Counted from the stretch's first letter, positions 45,142-55,147 are shown. The stretch is DNA of 64,000 nt from Meconema thalassinum (GCA_946902985.2 OX336389.2:129987572-130051571); one strand, 5' to 3'. A program made the numbers and translations. The notes: generated from the sequence alone by a model not told the origin.

Positions 45142-45310
45142 TAAGTGGGAAACCACGGAAAACCACTTCCAGGATGGCCGTGGTGGGAATAGAACCCACT
45201 CCGTCTCAGTTTTGCCTCATTAGCCCACAGACCAGAATTTAATTTCTTTGCATAGCCAGGAATCGAACATATACCTCCTGGGCGACAGCCGAGAATACTA
45301 GTCGCTGTGG
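45142..45310 (-). repeat. SINE family A, right part
   Basis: It resumes at AAGTGGGAAACCACGGAAAA, then CACTTCCAGGATGGCCGTGG, TTTAATTTCTTTGCATAGCC, inverse B box GGAATCGAACATA and a degraded tRNA-like end. Confidence 0.85.
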
Positions 45311-45404
45311 AGACTTCCTGATAACGTAAATTAATCTCTTTCGCTGTGGCAATCGATTTCAGTCGATTTATATCGATACTGTGTTCGTTGCGGCAATTAA
45401 CTTT

Positions 45405-45917
45405 GGTTGGTTGGTTCTATAGTTTAGGGGCTGCGACAACGCGGTCATGCTGCGCCGTGTACTTTGGGTGTGTGTAGAATCTGTCCGATAACCGGTGTTA
45501 ATTGTGATGAATGTACTAGTGTGTGTTATCTGTTTTTAATTCAAGTAAGGACTGCAGGCAATAATTTCAAGTAGTTCCTACTTTCGCTACCAAATGCTAC
45601 CGTCTGCGACACCTAGCTGTGAACTTGGCTATACTAGATGCCATTGCAACCAGTGCTTAGTGACGAACGTAGGAACTTGAGGGCATTAATCAAATCTAAC
45701 CTACAAATTTTGCTTCACACAAGCTTAGTTAGTGGAAGGTGCCATAAACGTGCCATAAATCTATGACAGAGGCCCGCCGGCTTTACTTCCCCTCCGAAGG
45801 AAGACATACTGAGGCATCTTTAACGCTCTTAAAAATCCGACGTCTTCGGCCGGGTTTGAACCCGCGACCTTGAGCATAGAAGCTCTGATTGCTACCAACT
45901 ACTCCACCGAAGCCGAC
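45405..45917 (-). repeat. Chimeric SINE with 12-bp target duplication
   Basis: GCAATTAACTTT occurs at 45393-45404 and 45918-45929. On the minus strand the 513-bp insert starts with a tRNA-like head GTCGGCTTCGGTGGAGTAGTTGG (A box), B box GGGTTCAAACCC near 45850, then TTAAAGATGCCTCAGTATG and GGTGCCATAAA. It ends with the 3' part of family A (AACACCGGTTATCGGACAG, ACACACCCAAAGTACAC, ACCAACCAACC tail). A head unlike that of A joined to an A tail suggests template switching. Confidence 0.8.
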
Positions 45918-46196
45918 GCAATTAACTTTAATCGACTTGGTACTTTGTCGCTTCTTCTTACACCAACTTTGTTAACAAATCGGCCCTTAATAATGCGTAT
46001 GTGAGTATATTCTCTTGAACATGTACCGGGAGTTGTTGAAAGCAAAGCCGCGAGTATTGTGCCTATATTCAGAGTATTTCCTTCGTTATCTCCCGCCCGG
46101 CAATATTTCTCTCTGCTCTCGGGCCGTCAGTAACCTACCTCACAAGTGAGTACCCACGAGAGCGCATAATATAGGTACGTAAAATGACAAGTGATG

Positions 46197-46679
46197 TTGT
46201 CGCCTCCGTTGCGTAGTGGTTAGCGTGATTAGCTGCCACCCCAGAGGTCCTGGGTTCGATTCCCGGCTCTGCCACGAAAATTTGAATAAGTGGTATGAGG
46301 ACTGGAACGGGGTCTACTCAGCCTCGGGTGGTCCAAATGACTATAGGGGGTTCGATTCCCACCTCAGCCATCCTCGAAGTGGTTTTCCGTGGTTTCCCAC
46401 GGGATGGTAACTATTGTAAGGCCACGGCCGCCTCCTTCCCTCTTCCCTGCCTATCCCTCCCAATCATTCCCTCCCTTCTCATCCCTCATGAGGCCACTGT
46501 TCGCTTTGCAGGTGAGGCCGCATGGGCGAGGTGCTGATCACACCTCTCCAGTTGTATTTATCCCCCCCCCAACCAGGAAGACACAGGACACTGCCCGTAG
46601 AGGCGGTAGTGGTGGGATCCCACGCTGAGTCCGTGGGAAAAACCAACTTGGAGAGTAAAATCGACTAAAATAAAAAAGG
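46197..46679 (+). repeat. Long tRNA-derived SINE with intact promoter boxes
   Basis: ATGACAAGTGATG (46184-46196) and ATGACAGTGATG (46680-46691) flank it. The head GCCTCCGTTGCGTAGTGGTTAGCGTGATTAGC carries an A box (TAGTGGTTAGCGTG) and GGGTTCGATTCCCGGC is a consensus B box (46252). A second box GGTTCGATTCCC lies at 46350, followed by the shared core (GAAGTGGTTTTCCGTGGTTTCCC). A pyrimidine-rich stretch, poly-C and an A-rich end follow. Both pol III boxes are near consensus, so this may be one of the younger SINEs. Confidence 0.88.
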
Positions 46680-46691
46680 ATGACAGTGATG

Positions 46692-47072
46692 AAATTCACC
46701 AATTTTAGTGGCAGATTCAGATTCAGGAGAACATCGCGGTCAATTGTGCATATTATTACAATTTATAGGGGTTTAGGTATAGTGTAAGATAATGAAGATG
46801 TATGATATATCGACAGTTAGATTTAATTGATCCAAGGACCACAGAATGGATCACAAAGGCAAAATTAGTACTCTGTGACTTTCAAGTGTTATACAATGAA
46901 ATTCCACACTTAAGTAAACTTCAAGGTTACGTACAAGTTTATGTTTTATTGAACCAAGGGCCACAGAGTGGATAACAAGTGCAAAATATTTTCTTTCGTA
47001 TGATTCGTGTTATGCTATCTCATATAATAAATGAAAATCCACATTTGAACGTTGTTTCAATTTCTTCATTTA
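46692..47072. other. No recognisable gene
   Basis: A local duplication: GATCCAAGGACCACAGAATGGAT (46831) against GAACCAAGGGCCACAGAGTGGAT (46952), about 121 bp apart. Nothing else. Confidence 0.45.
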
Positions 47073-47689
47073 CAGTGAAACGTCGTTTATCCGGACTAAT
47101 TGGGACCGAAAGTATTCCGGATAACGATTTTTCCGGATAATCGAACATGTGTTTATTTCATAGTATGACCATACTACAATACCACAGTTTCTAATGCAGT
47201 AAAAGCTTCTCCATAACTTAGTCCTTCTTCGTCTTTCTCATCTATGCTTTCATCCTTTTCGTCTTCTTGCACCAGAGAAGCAATTTCATCATCATCTAAG
47301 ATTTGAAAACCTGAGTCACTGTCACTTTCCAGCCAAGCTTGTGCGTCTTCTCTATCATAGTCGGAAAATCCAGCAACTTGGGGGAATAACTCATTTGTGA
47401 CTGCATCCAAATCTTCATCAACAGTGTCTGTGGTCTTAACGGTCTCTTGTTCCCCTACCAATTTATTCAATGCATTTCGAAGATTCTATGGTGTTAAAGT
47501 GTTCCATCCATCAGCTATCATGTAACAGTAGTCCTTAAGAGAAAGCTTTTTTGAAAAAGGTATCACACTCTCCTCATCTTCTGCCAACAGAAAACGACGT
47601 AAAACTTCCTTCTTGTACATCTGCTTAAGTTGTTTTTTTTTTATTTTTTTTTATTTTTTTGCTCGTCCGGATAATTGACGTTCCGGTTG
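47073..47689 (-). mobile_element. pogo/Tigger-like element, internally deleted
   Basis: Left end CAGTGAAACGTCGTTTATCC after TA. The right end contains GTCCGGATAATTGACGTTCCGG, an eroded inverse. The subterminal TCCGGATAA repeats are typical of insect pogo/Tigger elements. The transposase C-terminal region is inside on the minus strand. The right boundary and TA are not clear. Confidence 0.75.
47174..47625 (-). pseudogene. pogo/jerky-like transposase C-terminal tail
   Basis: The minus-strand frame reads KLKQMYKKEVLRRFLLAEDE, then LKDYCYMIADGWNTLTP, a TAG at 47488-47486, NLRNALNKLVGEQE, and an acidic tail with DDDEIASLVQEDEKDE ending at 47174. The KD..YMIA.AW..(T/V)....(L)RN.W.KL block is the region that follows the DDE_1 catalytic domain in pogo/Tigger/jerky proteins, with an acidic C-terminal tail. 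The CENP-B-type DNA-binding and catalytic domains are deleted. The open stretch 47174-47470 is therefore a fragment, not a gene. Confidence 0.85.
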
Positions 47690-47778
47690 TTTTACCCAGT
47701 AAAGGTTTTTGTGATGTAAGACATGCTGCGGTGAAAGAGATTGTCTACAGTAGGCTATATGAGTGTAAGTTACAGTAT

Positions 47779-48200
47779 ATGGTTTTGGTTTTAGATTTGG
47801 TTGTGGTTGTTGTTTCCTTTAGGGGGTTGGACATCGTAATCATTTCATCCCCGTGTACTTGCTTGTGTGCTTATGTATGTAGAATTTGTCTGATAACCTG
47901 TGTTATTGTCGTATCTATATTAATGTGTGTATTTGTATTTAAGGTGAGGATTGCCCATGGCCATAAGTAAGAAACCAGCTCGGCATTTGCATGGAGTAGA
48001 AATGAGTAACCACGGAAAACCACTTCTAAGATGGCCAAGTTGGGAATCAAACACACATCTTCTTAGTTTTCACGAGGCTGAGTGTACTCCGTTCTTGCCC
48101 TCGAACCATAATTAAAAATGTATTGGCAGAGCCGAGAACCGAACTCAGGCCTCCGTGGTGACAGCAATGAATGCTAGCCAGTACGCAGCGAAGCGGACTA
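47779..48200 (-). repeat. SINE family A, near-complete copy
   Basis: GGGGTTGGACATCGTAATCA, TTGTCTGATAACCTGTGTTATTGTCG, core GGCATTTGCATGGAGTAGAA / AACCACGGAAAACCACTTC, inverse second box GGAATCAAACAC, GAGCCGAGAACCGAACTCAGG and tRNA-like end GCTAGCCAGTACGCAGCGAAGCGG. Confidence 0.83.
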
Positions 48201-48575
48201 GCAGAGTATGTGATCGTTGGAGTATTGCTGAATGCCATAGATTAAAACTAACAAGCTAATTATATTACTGAATTTGTGTTTTACTCCACTTGTCTGATTC
48301 CGCTGTTGTGATCCCGGACATAGTATTACTGACTTCTATTCCTGAACTGATGACTAGTAACTTATTTCATTTAGCAATTAAGACGACTTCAAAAGAAGTA
48401 ACCAGCAGGGTAGTTGTAGCTCTAGTGAACGCCAGGCTCACAAATATTAATGGCACTTGCACGAGTAGATTTATAACCGATATAACTACATAATATTAAG
48501 CGTGTTTAAGTTTATCAGAATAGAACCGTTGATAGTGATGATATGGGGAACAGATTTAGCAGAATATTCAATCGC
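48201..48575. other. No recognisable gene or element
   Basis: A 67-residue ORF (48290-48493) has no motif I know. Confidence 0.4.
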
Positions 48576-48668
48576 TTTAGTTTATTTATTTATTTATTTA
48601 TTTATTTATTTTATGCCTTCAGTAGTGGTGAAGTTAGGGCTCGTGGCCCTCTCTTACACTTAACCACG
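48576..48668 (-). repeat. LINE 3'-end relic with (TAAA)n tail
   Basis: On the plus strand (TTTA)n at 48578-48610 is followed by TGCCTTCAGTAGTGGTGAAG and GGGCTCGTGGCCCTC. Inverted, this is a GGGCCACGAGCCC-containing 3' end running into (AAAT)n, typical of truncated insect non-LTR retrotransposons. Confidence 0.6.
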
Positions 48669-48756
48669 CAACATGGTACCAGTTATATGATACAATGTTT
48701 CAAATACAATTAATAATTATGACGATAATTAAGGTGTCAATTAATTTTGATAATAA

Positions 48757-49076
48757 TAATAAGCGATAAGATCACCAAATATCTGCCCTTGGCGGAGAAA
48801 ATACGGCAAATGTGGAGACAGGAAAGTGTAGTGGTTCTGCCCATGGTCATTTCTTCTACCGGCATCGACCCTAAATCGTTGGCTCGCAATCTGGAAATAT
48901 TGGGAATACATCCTGGTCTACATATCACCATGCAGAAGGCCGTCATCTTGGAGACCTGTTCCATTGTTCGATCGTTTCTCAACCTGCCACCTTAAGAGAA
49001 TCAGCCATACCGTCTTGCAAACAAGCCGACGATATGTTGATATGTCCCACTTATGTGGTGAAATGAATGTGATAAC

Positions 49077-49120
<44 letters not shown>

Positions 49121-49130
49121 TAATAATAAC
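48757..49130 (+). pseudogene. 5'-truncated LINE: polyprotein C-terminus plus (TAA)n tail
   Basis: The frame ending at 48995 reads DKITKYLPLAEKIRQMW, then VVVLPMVISSTGI, LARNLEILGI and MQKAVILETCSIVRSFL. This pattern (KY..L..EI..MW, V.P.VI...G, L...L..LGI, MQK..IL.T..IVR..L) is found at the extreme C-terminus of many non-LTR retrotransposon reverse transcriptases. An untranslated stretch and a TAA/ATA microsatellite (49078-49130) follow as its 3' tail. The 5' part is absent, as after incomplete reverse transcription. The RTE element at 49143 is inserted right behind the tail. Confidence 0.75.
49078..49130. repeat. (TAA)n microsatellite
   Basis: About seventeen near-perfect units, read here as the 3' tail of the truncated LINE. 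Confidence 0.9.
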
Positions 49131-49142
49131 AATGTCACAGAC

Positions 49143-52100
49143 GGTCCCAGGAATTAACCTGGGAGGAGTCCATGTGGCTCTGGGCAAATGGGAGTGAAAT
49201 GCGTCGTTGCCTGTCATCTGCAACCATAACATATTGGATTCAGCAAGAGAATCCAACTAGCCTCTTTCACTCCAACTCCGGCACATAACCTACAAGAGGT
49301 GCCCCTGTTAAGCCGAGCAACTCAGTGGAAGGTTGGGTAACCAATCCCAGCGGGAAACTGGGTCGGCGAGCCGATCAGTGCTGGGGGCTCCAAGGCTCAC
49401 AACCTTGGTAGTACCCTGGTCGGTGTGAAACATCACTGACCCCAAACTACAGTTTTTCAACTGTTCAAAGCATGGAGGAATGTTCAGCAAAAGCTACTAC
49501 CCCAGGTGGTAACCAATCCACCTTCGCCTTGAGCGAAGCATGCAGGCCTTCGGAATCTGGGGAGCCTGCGCCGACATGCATGGAGGTATCGGAGACTCCA
49601 GGAAAGATCCAACACAAACGCCGGAATTTCTTTGCTACCTTTAACACGAATTCCCTTCGGAAGATTGGTAAATTTAAACAACTAACTGATTCCTTATCCC
49701 AACATCAAATCCTGATTGCAGCAATTCAAGAAACGAGATTCACAGATGAACAAGCCTTTGAGTCAGAAGGCTACAGAATTTTTAAAGGTAAAACTGGTAA
49801 ACGTGTAATAAAAACAGTTCCCAACCTTGGCACAGGATTCATCGTCAGTAGGAAGATTTTGGATTCAATAATTGGCTTCAACTCGCCTAGCAGTCGAGTT
49901 TCAACTCTCTCCTTCCGGAGCACAAACAAAGTTTATACTGTTGTGAATGTCCATGCGCCGATCAATCAAGCGAATAAGAGAGACCCGGAAGGAACGGATA
50001 GATTCTGGGAAGACCTTGAAGATGTTCTTTGTAAGATTCCAGACAAACACACGATTATGCTTCTTGGAGATTTCAATGCACAGCTGGGTAAGGAAAGAAA
50101 GTTCCAAAACATTATCGGAAACTATCCAGCTCACCAGAGAACAAATCGCAATGGTGAGAGGCTCGTAGAACTATGTAAGGCTTTCAATCTTGTAATAAAA
50201 TCCACAGCGTTCAAACACCTTCCGAGAAAACAGAAGACTTGGACATCTCCGAATCCAAATCTCGGTGAATTTCAAATTGATCACGTCGCTATTGCACGTA
50301 AAGCTCAGAGAGAAATACAGAATGTGAAGGTTCTAAGAAATGCCAATCTAGATTCGGATCACTATCTATCCAAAATCAAAGTTAAGCTGATTCCGAGAAA
50401 CACCAGAAAGGCCGTCTTAAAAAAGATCAATCGATTTGATACGGAAAAACTACGATTGTGCCCTAAATTTACTCAAAAACTAGAATCTTGGAATCCCGAA
50501 AACTGGGATGAACTACAACAGGCCTTGGTCACAACAGCACAGGAGACAGTTCCACTGACGAAGTCAAAGAAACATGCGTGGTGGAATAATGTATGTGATT
50601 CAGTGGTAAAGCAAAGACAACTTGCCTGGCAGAAATGGAACTCGGGAAAGAACCAAGAAAATTGGGAAAACTTCGTGAACGAGAGACAACGCGCTGCAAA
50701 AATCATCCGCAATGTAAAACGTGCCTACAACAAGAGCCAACTAACTCAAATTGAGCTAGACTTTCAGAGGAACAACACAAGGGACTTCTACAGAACCTTC
50801 AAACGCAATCTAAGCAAATACAATCCTCCGAGTCTACAGTTCAAAGACTCAAATGGGAGACTAGTTTACAGTGAGAGAGAAAATTGCCAGATTCTAGCGA
50901 AATACTTTGAATCCCTCCTTAATTGTGAGACTCCCAAATCCACTTTCTCATTTGAAGACAACGTACAAGTCCACCCAGATTCATCCCCTCCAACGAAAGA
51001 AGAAATCAAACAGATTATCCAGTCACTTAAGAACAACAAGGCACCAGGTGAGGACTCGATAATCGCCGAATTGTGGAAGTATGCTGGTGAAAAGATGATT
51101 GATAAATTGACTGACATTATCAAGGAGATTTGGGAAACTGAGAAACTTCCACGTGACTGGACTTCTGCCTTGATTCATCCCCTGCATAAGAAAGGTGACA
51201 AAACGGACGTTAACAACTACCGCGGCATTTCCCTCCTACTGATAACTTACAAAATTATTTCAAAAGCTCTGCAGATTAGGGCAGAACAACAACTTGATCC
51301 ACAATTAGGAGAGTACCAAGGAGGGTTCAGGAAAGAGCGCTCATGTGCAGAACAAATTATGAATCTGAAATCCATCCTTTTCTATCTGAAGCAAAGGAAC
51401 AAGAAATTTGTGGTAACCTTCGTCGACTTCAAGAAGGCCTATGATTCGATTGATAGAATAGCTCTTATTCAAATTCTAAAGGAATTTGGATTGGATAATA
51501 AAACCAGGGCAATCATTCAACAGACCTTAGCTAACACCACCTCCAGAGTCAAGTTCAGAGGAGAAATTTCGGACTCTTTCGAAATTAAGACAGGAGTTAG
51601 GCAGGGAGATGGGCTTTCACCCCTGCTCTTCAACTGTGCACTGGAAAAGGTCATCCGCGAGTGGCGCAAAGAAATGAACGATGGGGTCCAAAATGGAGTA
51701 CGACTGGGTTACAAGAACATGAACCTTTCTATTGATTGCCTCGCTTTTGCAGATGATCTTGCAATTTTCTCCGACTCTTTAGACATGGCCACAAAACAAA
51801 TTAACCAGCTGCAGGTACAGGCAACAAAAGTTGGTCTTCAGATCTCTTTGGAGAAAACACACTTCATAACTAACATCAAGCCAGCACCAAGGGAGCTAAA
51901 AGTAAACCAGGGGAAAATCAAACGGACAGATAAGTTTAAATATCTTGGCGAGTGGATAGAACCCAACGTATGTGAGAAAGAAACCTTCACTTCGCGCATG
52001 AACAAAATGGAAATGGCGTACCAACTCACCAAGGACGTTTACAACAAAAAGTCAATATCCCTGAACGCAAAACTTAGGCATTATTGCACTGTCATACGAC

Positions 52101-52647
52101 CAGAGGCTCTGTACGCAGCGGAATGCCTCACCATGAACAAGAAAGGCCTGGTAGAAAAATTGGAGATCAAGGAAAGAAAGATCTTGAGGAAAATTCTTGG
52201 CCCGATTAAAGACAACGGTGAATATAGACGACGGCATAACTATGAGCTGTATATTCATGTCCAGAAGATCTCTGATGTAATGAGGAAAAGGAGGATTGCA
52301 TTTTATGGCCACTTGCTTAGAATGAAACCCACACGATTGACAAACCGGATCTTTAACTATTTTAAAAATAAGAAGACCAAGCCAGCCTGGTTCGAAGAGG
52401 TGGAAAGTGACCTGCAAGAGATGGAAATTACCTGTGAGGATATTCAAGAACGCAATCCCCTCAGGAAGAAACTACACGACCACCAGGGTTTTCAAGAAAA
52501 ACCGAAGTTGAAGACGGGAAAGATGTGGACGGAAGAAAGAAAAGAGCAACACCGGCAACGTATGAAGGAACACTGGGCAAACATCAAAGCCCAGAGAAGC
52601 CAGTTGAAATAACGTGGTCCTTAGTTGGCCGATACGATTAAAGAAGA
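49143..52647 (+). mobile_element. Full-length RTE-like non-LTR retrotransposon
   Basis: The copy is flanked by a perfect 12-bp duplication, AATGTCACAGAC, at 49131-49142 and 52648-52659. It has a 329-bp 5' leader beginning GGTCCCAGGAATTAACCTGG, one long ORF, and a 3' untranslated region of only 35 bp ending GATTAAAGAAGAA. A single ORF, apurinic-type endonuclease and very short 3' region fit the RTE group. The 3505-bp length without truncation and the undamaged duplication indicate a recent, complete insertion. Confidence 0.92.
49472..52612 (+). CDS. RTE-like endonuclease / reverse transcriptase, intact
   Basis: A 1046-residue retrotransposition enzyme that nicks target DNA and primes reverse transcription of its own RNA. 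Residues 53-300 are an AP-endonuclease domain with FNTNSLRK (57-64), IQETRF (85-90), LLGDFNAQLG (197-206), QIDHV (268-272) and SDHYLS (295-300). Reverse transcriptase spans about 505-830: NKAPGEDSI (522-530), FVDFKKAYDSIDR (650-662, first Asp), GVRQGDGLSPLLF (708-720), LAFADDLAIFS (757-767, catalytic DD) and FKYLGEWI (822-829). A C-terminal Arg/Lys-rich region (about 880-1046) includes RRIAFYGHLLRM and contains no obvious zinc knuckle. No stop or frameshift. The ATG at 49472 is the first in frame after the leader; the 52 residues before the endonuclease have no known motif. RTE is favoured over other APE-type clades on the short 3' end and motif style, but clade needs a phylogeny. Confidence 0.93.
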   Translation: MEECSAKATTPGGNQSTFALSEACRPSESGEPAPTCMEVSETPGKIQHKRRNFFATFNTNSLRKIGKFKQLTDSLSQHQILIAAIQETRFTDEQAFESEGYRIFKGKTGKRVIKTVPNLGTGFIVSRKILDSIIGFNSPSSRVSTLSFRSTNKVYTVVNVHAPINQANKRDPEGTDRFWEDLEDVLCKIPDKHTIMLLGDFNAQLGKERKFQNIIGNYPAHQRTNRNGERLVELCKAFNLVIKSTAFKHLPRKQKTWTSPNPNLGEFQIDHVAIARKAQREIQNVKVLRNANLDSDHYLSKIKVKLIPRNTRKAVLKKINRFDTEKLRLCPKFTQKLESWNPENWDELQQALVTTAQETVPLTKSKKHAWWNNVCDSVVKQRQLAWQKWNSGKNQENWENFVNERQRAAKIIRNVKRAYNKSQLTQIELDFQRNNTRDFYRTFKRNLSKYNPPSLQFKDSNGRLVYSERENCQILAKYFESLLNCETPKSTFSFEDNVQVHPDSSPPTKEEIKQIIQSLKNNKAPGEDSIIAELWKYAGEKMIDKLTDIIKEIWETEKLPRDWTSALIHPLHKKGDKTDVNNYRGISLLLITYKIISKALQIRAEQQLDPQLGEYQGGFRKERSCAEQIMNLKSILFYLKQRNKKFVVTFVDFKKAYDSIDRIALIQILKEFGLDNKTRAIIQQTLANTTSRVKFRGEISDSFEIKTGVRQGDGLSPLLFNCALEKVIREWRKEMNDGVQNGVRLGYKNMNLSIDCLAFADDLAIFSDSLDMATKQINQLQVQATKVGLQISLEKTHFITNIKPAPRELKVNQGKIKRTDKFKYLGEWIEPNVCEKETFTSRMNKMEMAYQLTKDVYNKKSISLNAKLRHYCTVIRPEALYAAECLTMNKKGLVEKLEIKERKILRKILGPIKDNGEYRRRHNYELYIHVQKISDVMRKRRIAFYGHLLRMKPTRLTNRIFNYFKNKKTKPAWFEEVESDLQEMEITCEDIQERNPLRKKLHDHQGFQEKPKLKTGKMWTEERKEQHRQRMKEHWANIKAQRSQLK

Positions 52648-52659
52648 AATGTCACAGAC

Positions 52660-53110
52660 CTTTCTATAATATCATAAATATAATCCTAGCACATTCAAAC
52701 GTCCATCACCATTCACATTAGATCTTAGGTGCCTCAGGTTAATATAATCAGAGGACAGTTTACTGCACCCGTTGCCTGTGGACATTTTTTCCACATCTCT
52801 CTCACATTCCAAGAGCTGAGAATGGTCACTTAATAGCCATATCGTCATAGCATTTAAATGGATCAAAGCGAAAATTCCCTTTGGATTGATCATTTACGTT
52901 CTGAAGACTGAGTTGTTTTCAGGTTCTTCATTTGTATTATCTTCATTATCACCACTGTATGCATCATGGTCGTCAGAGTTCCATTAATTAGCCATAAATT
53001 TTGAAAATACGCAAAAGGAAGAGATGCGCTTTTTAATTCTACATATTATCTACAATTTTAAACACACTTTATAAATTATAAATTCTGCTCATAGAGGCAG
53101 AATAGGCAGA
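52660..53110. other. No recognisable gene or element
   Basis: Host-side flank of the RTE insertion. Nothing supported. Confidence 0.4.
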
Positions 53111-53251
53111 ACCTCAGCTCACCTAACATAACCTAACTTCACCTAACCTAACCTCACCTAACTTAACGTAACTTATCCCCTGCTCACCTAACCTAACCTA
53201 ACTTCATCTAACCTGACCTAACCTTAACTTCACCTAACTTAACCTAACATA
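53111..53251. repeat. Degenerate CCTAA (TTAGG-like) array
   Basis: About 140 bases made largely of CCTAA and variants (CACCTAA, ACTTAA, ACCTCA), including CCTAACCTAACC runs at 53144 and 53188. TTAGG is the ancestral insect telomere repeat. AGGTTA-type repeats also occur scattered in insect genomes, so this need not be telomere-derived. Confidence 0.75.
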
Positions 53252-53636
53252 ACTTCATTCCGCAGGGACACCTTGCTGTTTAACACGTTCACTGTGTATT
53301 AGTAGGGCATGACGTATCCACCAAAACTGAGTGAGATATTTGCGTGGAACCCTTTTCAAGTCATAATTATTGGAGTTTTCAATGTCATCGGTAAGACGAT
53401 ATCTTCTGAGCTTATCCTTCTTATCCTGAACAACTAATAGTACCTTCAATAATACATTGAAACTACATACAAACCAGCCAGACACTGCCAAGCGCTGAAT
53501 GGCTGCTTCAAGACCTGACCAGCCAATCAGAGCAGAGCACCTTCAATTCAAACTTTCCGCTACAAAACATACATTAAATTTAAATTACACGGTCCGACAA
53601 CATATTATATTTAAACCAAAAATTACACATCTGAGG

Positions 53637-53637
53637 C

Positions 53638-53681
<44 letters not shown>

Positions 53682-53682
53682 T
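53637..53682. repeat. (TTA)n microsatellite
   Basis: Fifteen consecutive TTA/ATT units. Confidence 0.92.
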
Positions 53683-53974
53683 ACAAACCCACAACCTACT
53701 ATAGGTCTTTAACATTTCATACTACCAAAACCAACCCTTAAAGGTCTTTCTTACTTCAAACAACTAAATAACTTCAAATCTTTTCAACCACTTTTCTTCT
53801 TCTTATTATTATAAAACTATTAAATAACTGAAGCTGCTGCAACAACAACAACAACAAATAATCAACACCTTATCCCTCAGTAAATGGACTGTCTACCTTG
53901 ACTCGTATGTCCAGAAGCTGAGGGGCAAAGCCATGGCGAAGAACGCATTGGGAGATAATCATATTTCATTATAA

Positions 53975-54283
53975 TGAAAATCCACTGCCTGCTTCCAGTC
54001 ATCGACCGGGTCAGGAATGGAATGAATGAAGCCCCCATCTAGCGACGAGGATATGGACTGTGCCGGCTGCCGAGGCCTGACGCACTCCTCTGGGGCAATG
54101 ATTAAATGAATGACAGATGAAATGAAATGATAGTGGAGAGTGTTGCTGGAATGAAATTTTGACAGGGAAAACCGGAGTACCCGGAGAAAAACCTGTCTGC
54201 CTCCGTTTTATCCAGCACAGATCTCACATGGAGTGACCGGGATTTGAACCACGGACCCAGCGGTGAGAGGCTGGCGTGCTGCC
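53975..54283 (-). repeat. tRNA-derived SINE (family G) with perfect 18-bp duplication
   Basis: AATCATATTTCATTATAA at 53957-53974 and 54284-54301 is identical. On the minus strand the 309-bp element begins GGCAGCACGCCAGCCTCTCACCGC (A-box region) with B box GTGGTTCAAATCCCGG. CTCCATGTGAGATCTGTGC, GGTTTTTCTCCGGGTACTCC and GCATTGCCCCAGAGGAGTGC-like sequence follow, ending GGATTTTCA. It lacks the core shared by families A, B and D. The long perfect duplication marks a young insertion. Confidence 0.93.
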
Positions 54284-54301
54284 AATCATATTTCATTATA
54301 A

Positions 54302-55138
54302 AAATTAAAATTAAACAAAAACGAATCCAATTGTACCCACTGCTGACTTATATCAGTACGGAGCAAAATTATGTTACAAACAAAAATGTACTACAATAGA
54401 AATCAAAATATAAAAATTCAATCTAATTAAGGGACATAAGGGCACATTAAGAGCACCATGTTCCCGCTTTTTCAAAGGCATACATTATATGTCTCTAAGC
54501 CTGATTATCTCTACTTATCCTACTCACGCGCCTGGTGCGTGACCCGCACGGTGGTTGAAATCGAGAGGAAATGCTGTTCGTCGGGCGAGCCTCGTGATGT
54601 TGACGGAACTTCCTTGTCCGCCAACTGAACACAAAATATAAATAAAATTATGACATACGCGCCATGACGCCGCCAAAAATGACTACTACATGTTATTTCA
54701 TGTTACTCGTGAATATGATGTCAATTATAAGTTCAGTCTTTTTATGATATTATTACAATGCTGGAATTTATGTATTACAAAAGTGGAATCACACGTAGCC
54801 CAATTCTCTTGAAATTATAATAAACAGATAATGCAGCGTCTTACCTCGCATAGAAGTTGACTTGCTGGTCAGAGATCCCAAAAAAGAATGATAATGTAAG
54901 ACGAAAATTGACGCGAGTAAATACGTGGGAAATGGAATACGCATGCACAAATCTGGTAACAAATGAACTTGGTAGTGTATTGGACTTTTTTAAACGATGT
55001 GCAGAATGACAAGGCGAGTCTTTCTTACCGTGCGGGAAGACTGTGATTCACATTTTCTAACATTCATCCCATGATGCGCTAGGCGAGATCGTCACGCCTG
55101 CTTGTAAACTAGCGTCACGCGCTTGGCGTGTGATTGGC
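54302..55138. other. No recognisable gene or element
   Basis: Nothing supported. Confidence 0.4.
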
Positions 55139-55147
55139 ACTGGACGA

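Noticed and set aside
46200..46275. Possible genuine tRNA gene (consensus A and B boxes)
   Set aside because: Continues into a SINE body with target duplication on both sides; it is the SINE promoter, not a tRNA gene.
50473..52447. Minus-strand ORFs of 79-131 residues within the RTE gene
   Set aside because: Antisense shadows of the 1046-residue ORF.
53111..53251. True chromosome end
   Set aside because: Array is short, degenerate and followed by at least 10 kb of ordinary sequence.
53255..53491. 78-residue minus-strand ORF with KKDKLRRYRL and QFWWIRH, faintly like a Harbinger nuclease N-terminus
   Set aside because: Resemblance too weak, no downstream nuclease motifs and no Harbinger-type ends; a profile search would settle it.
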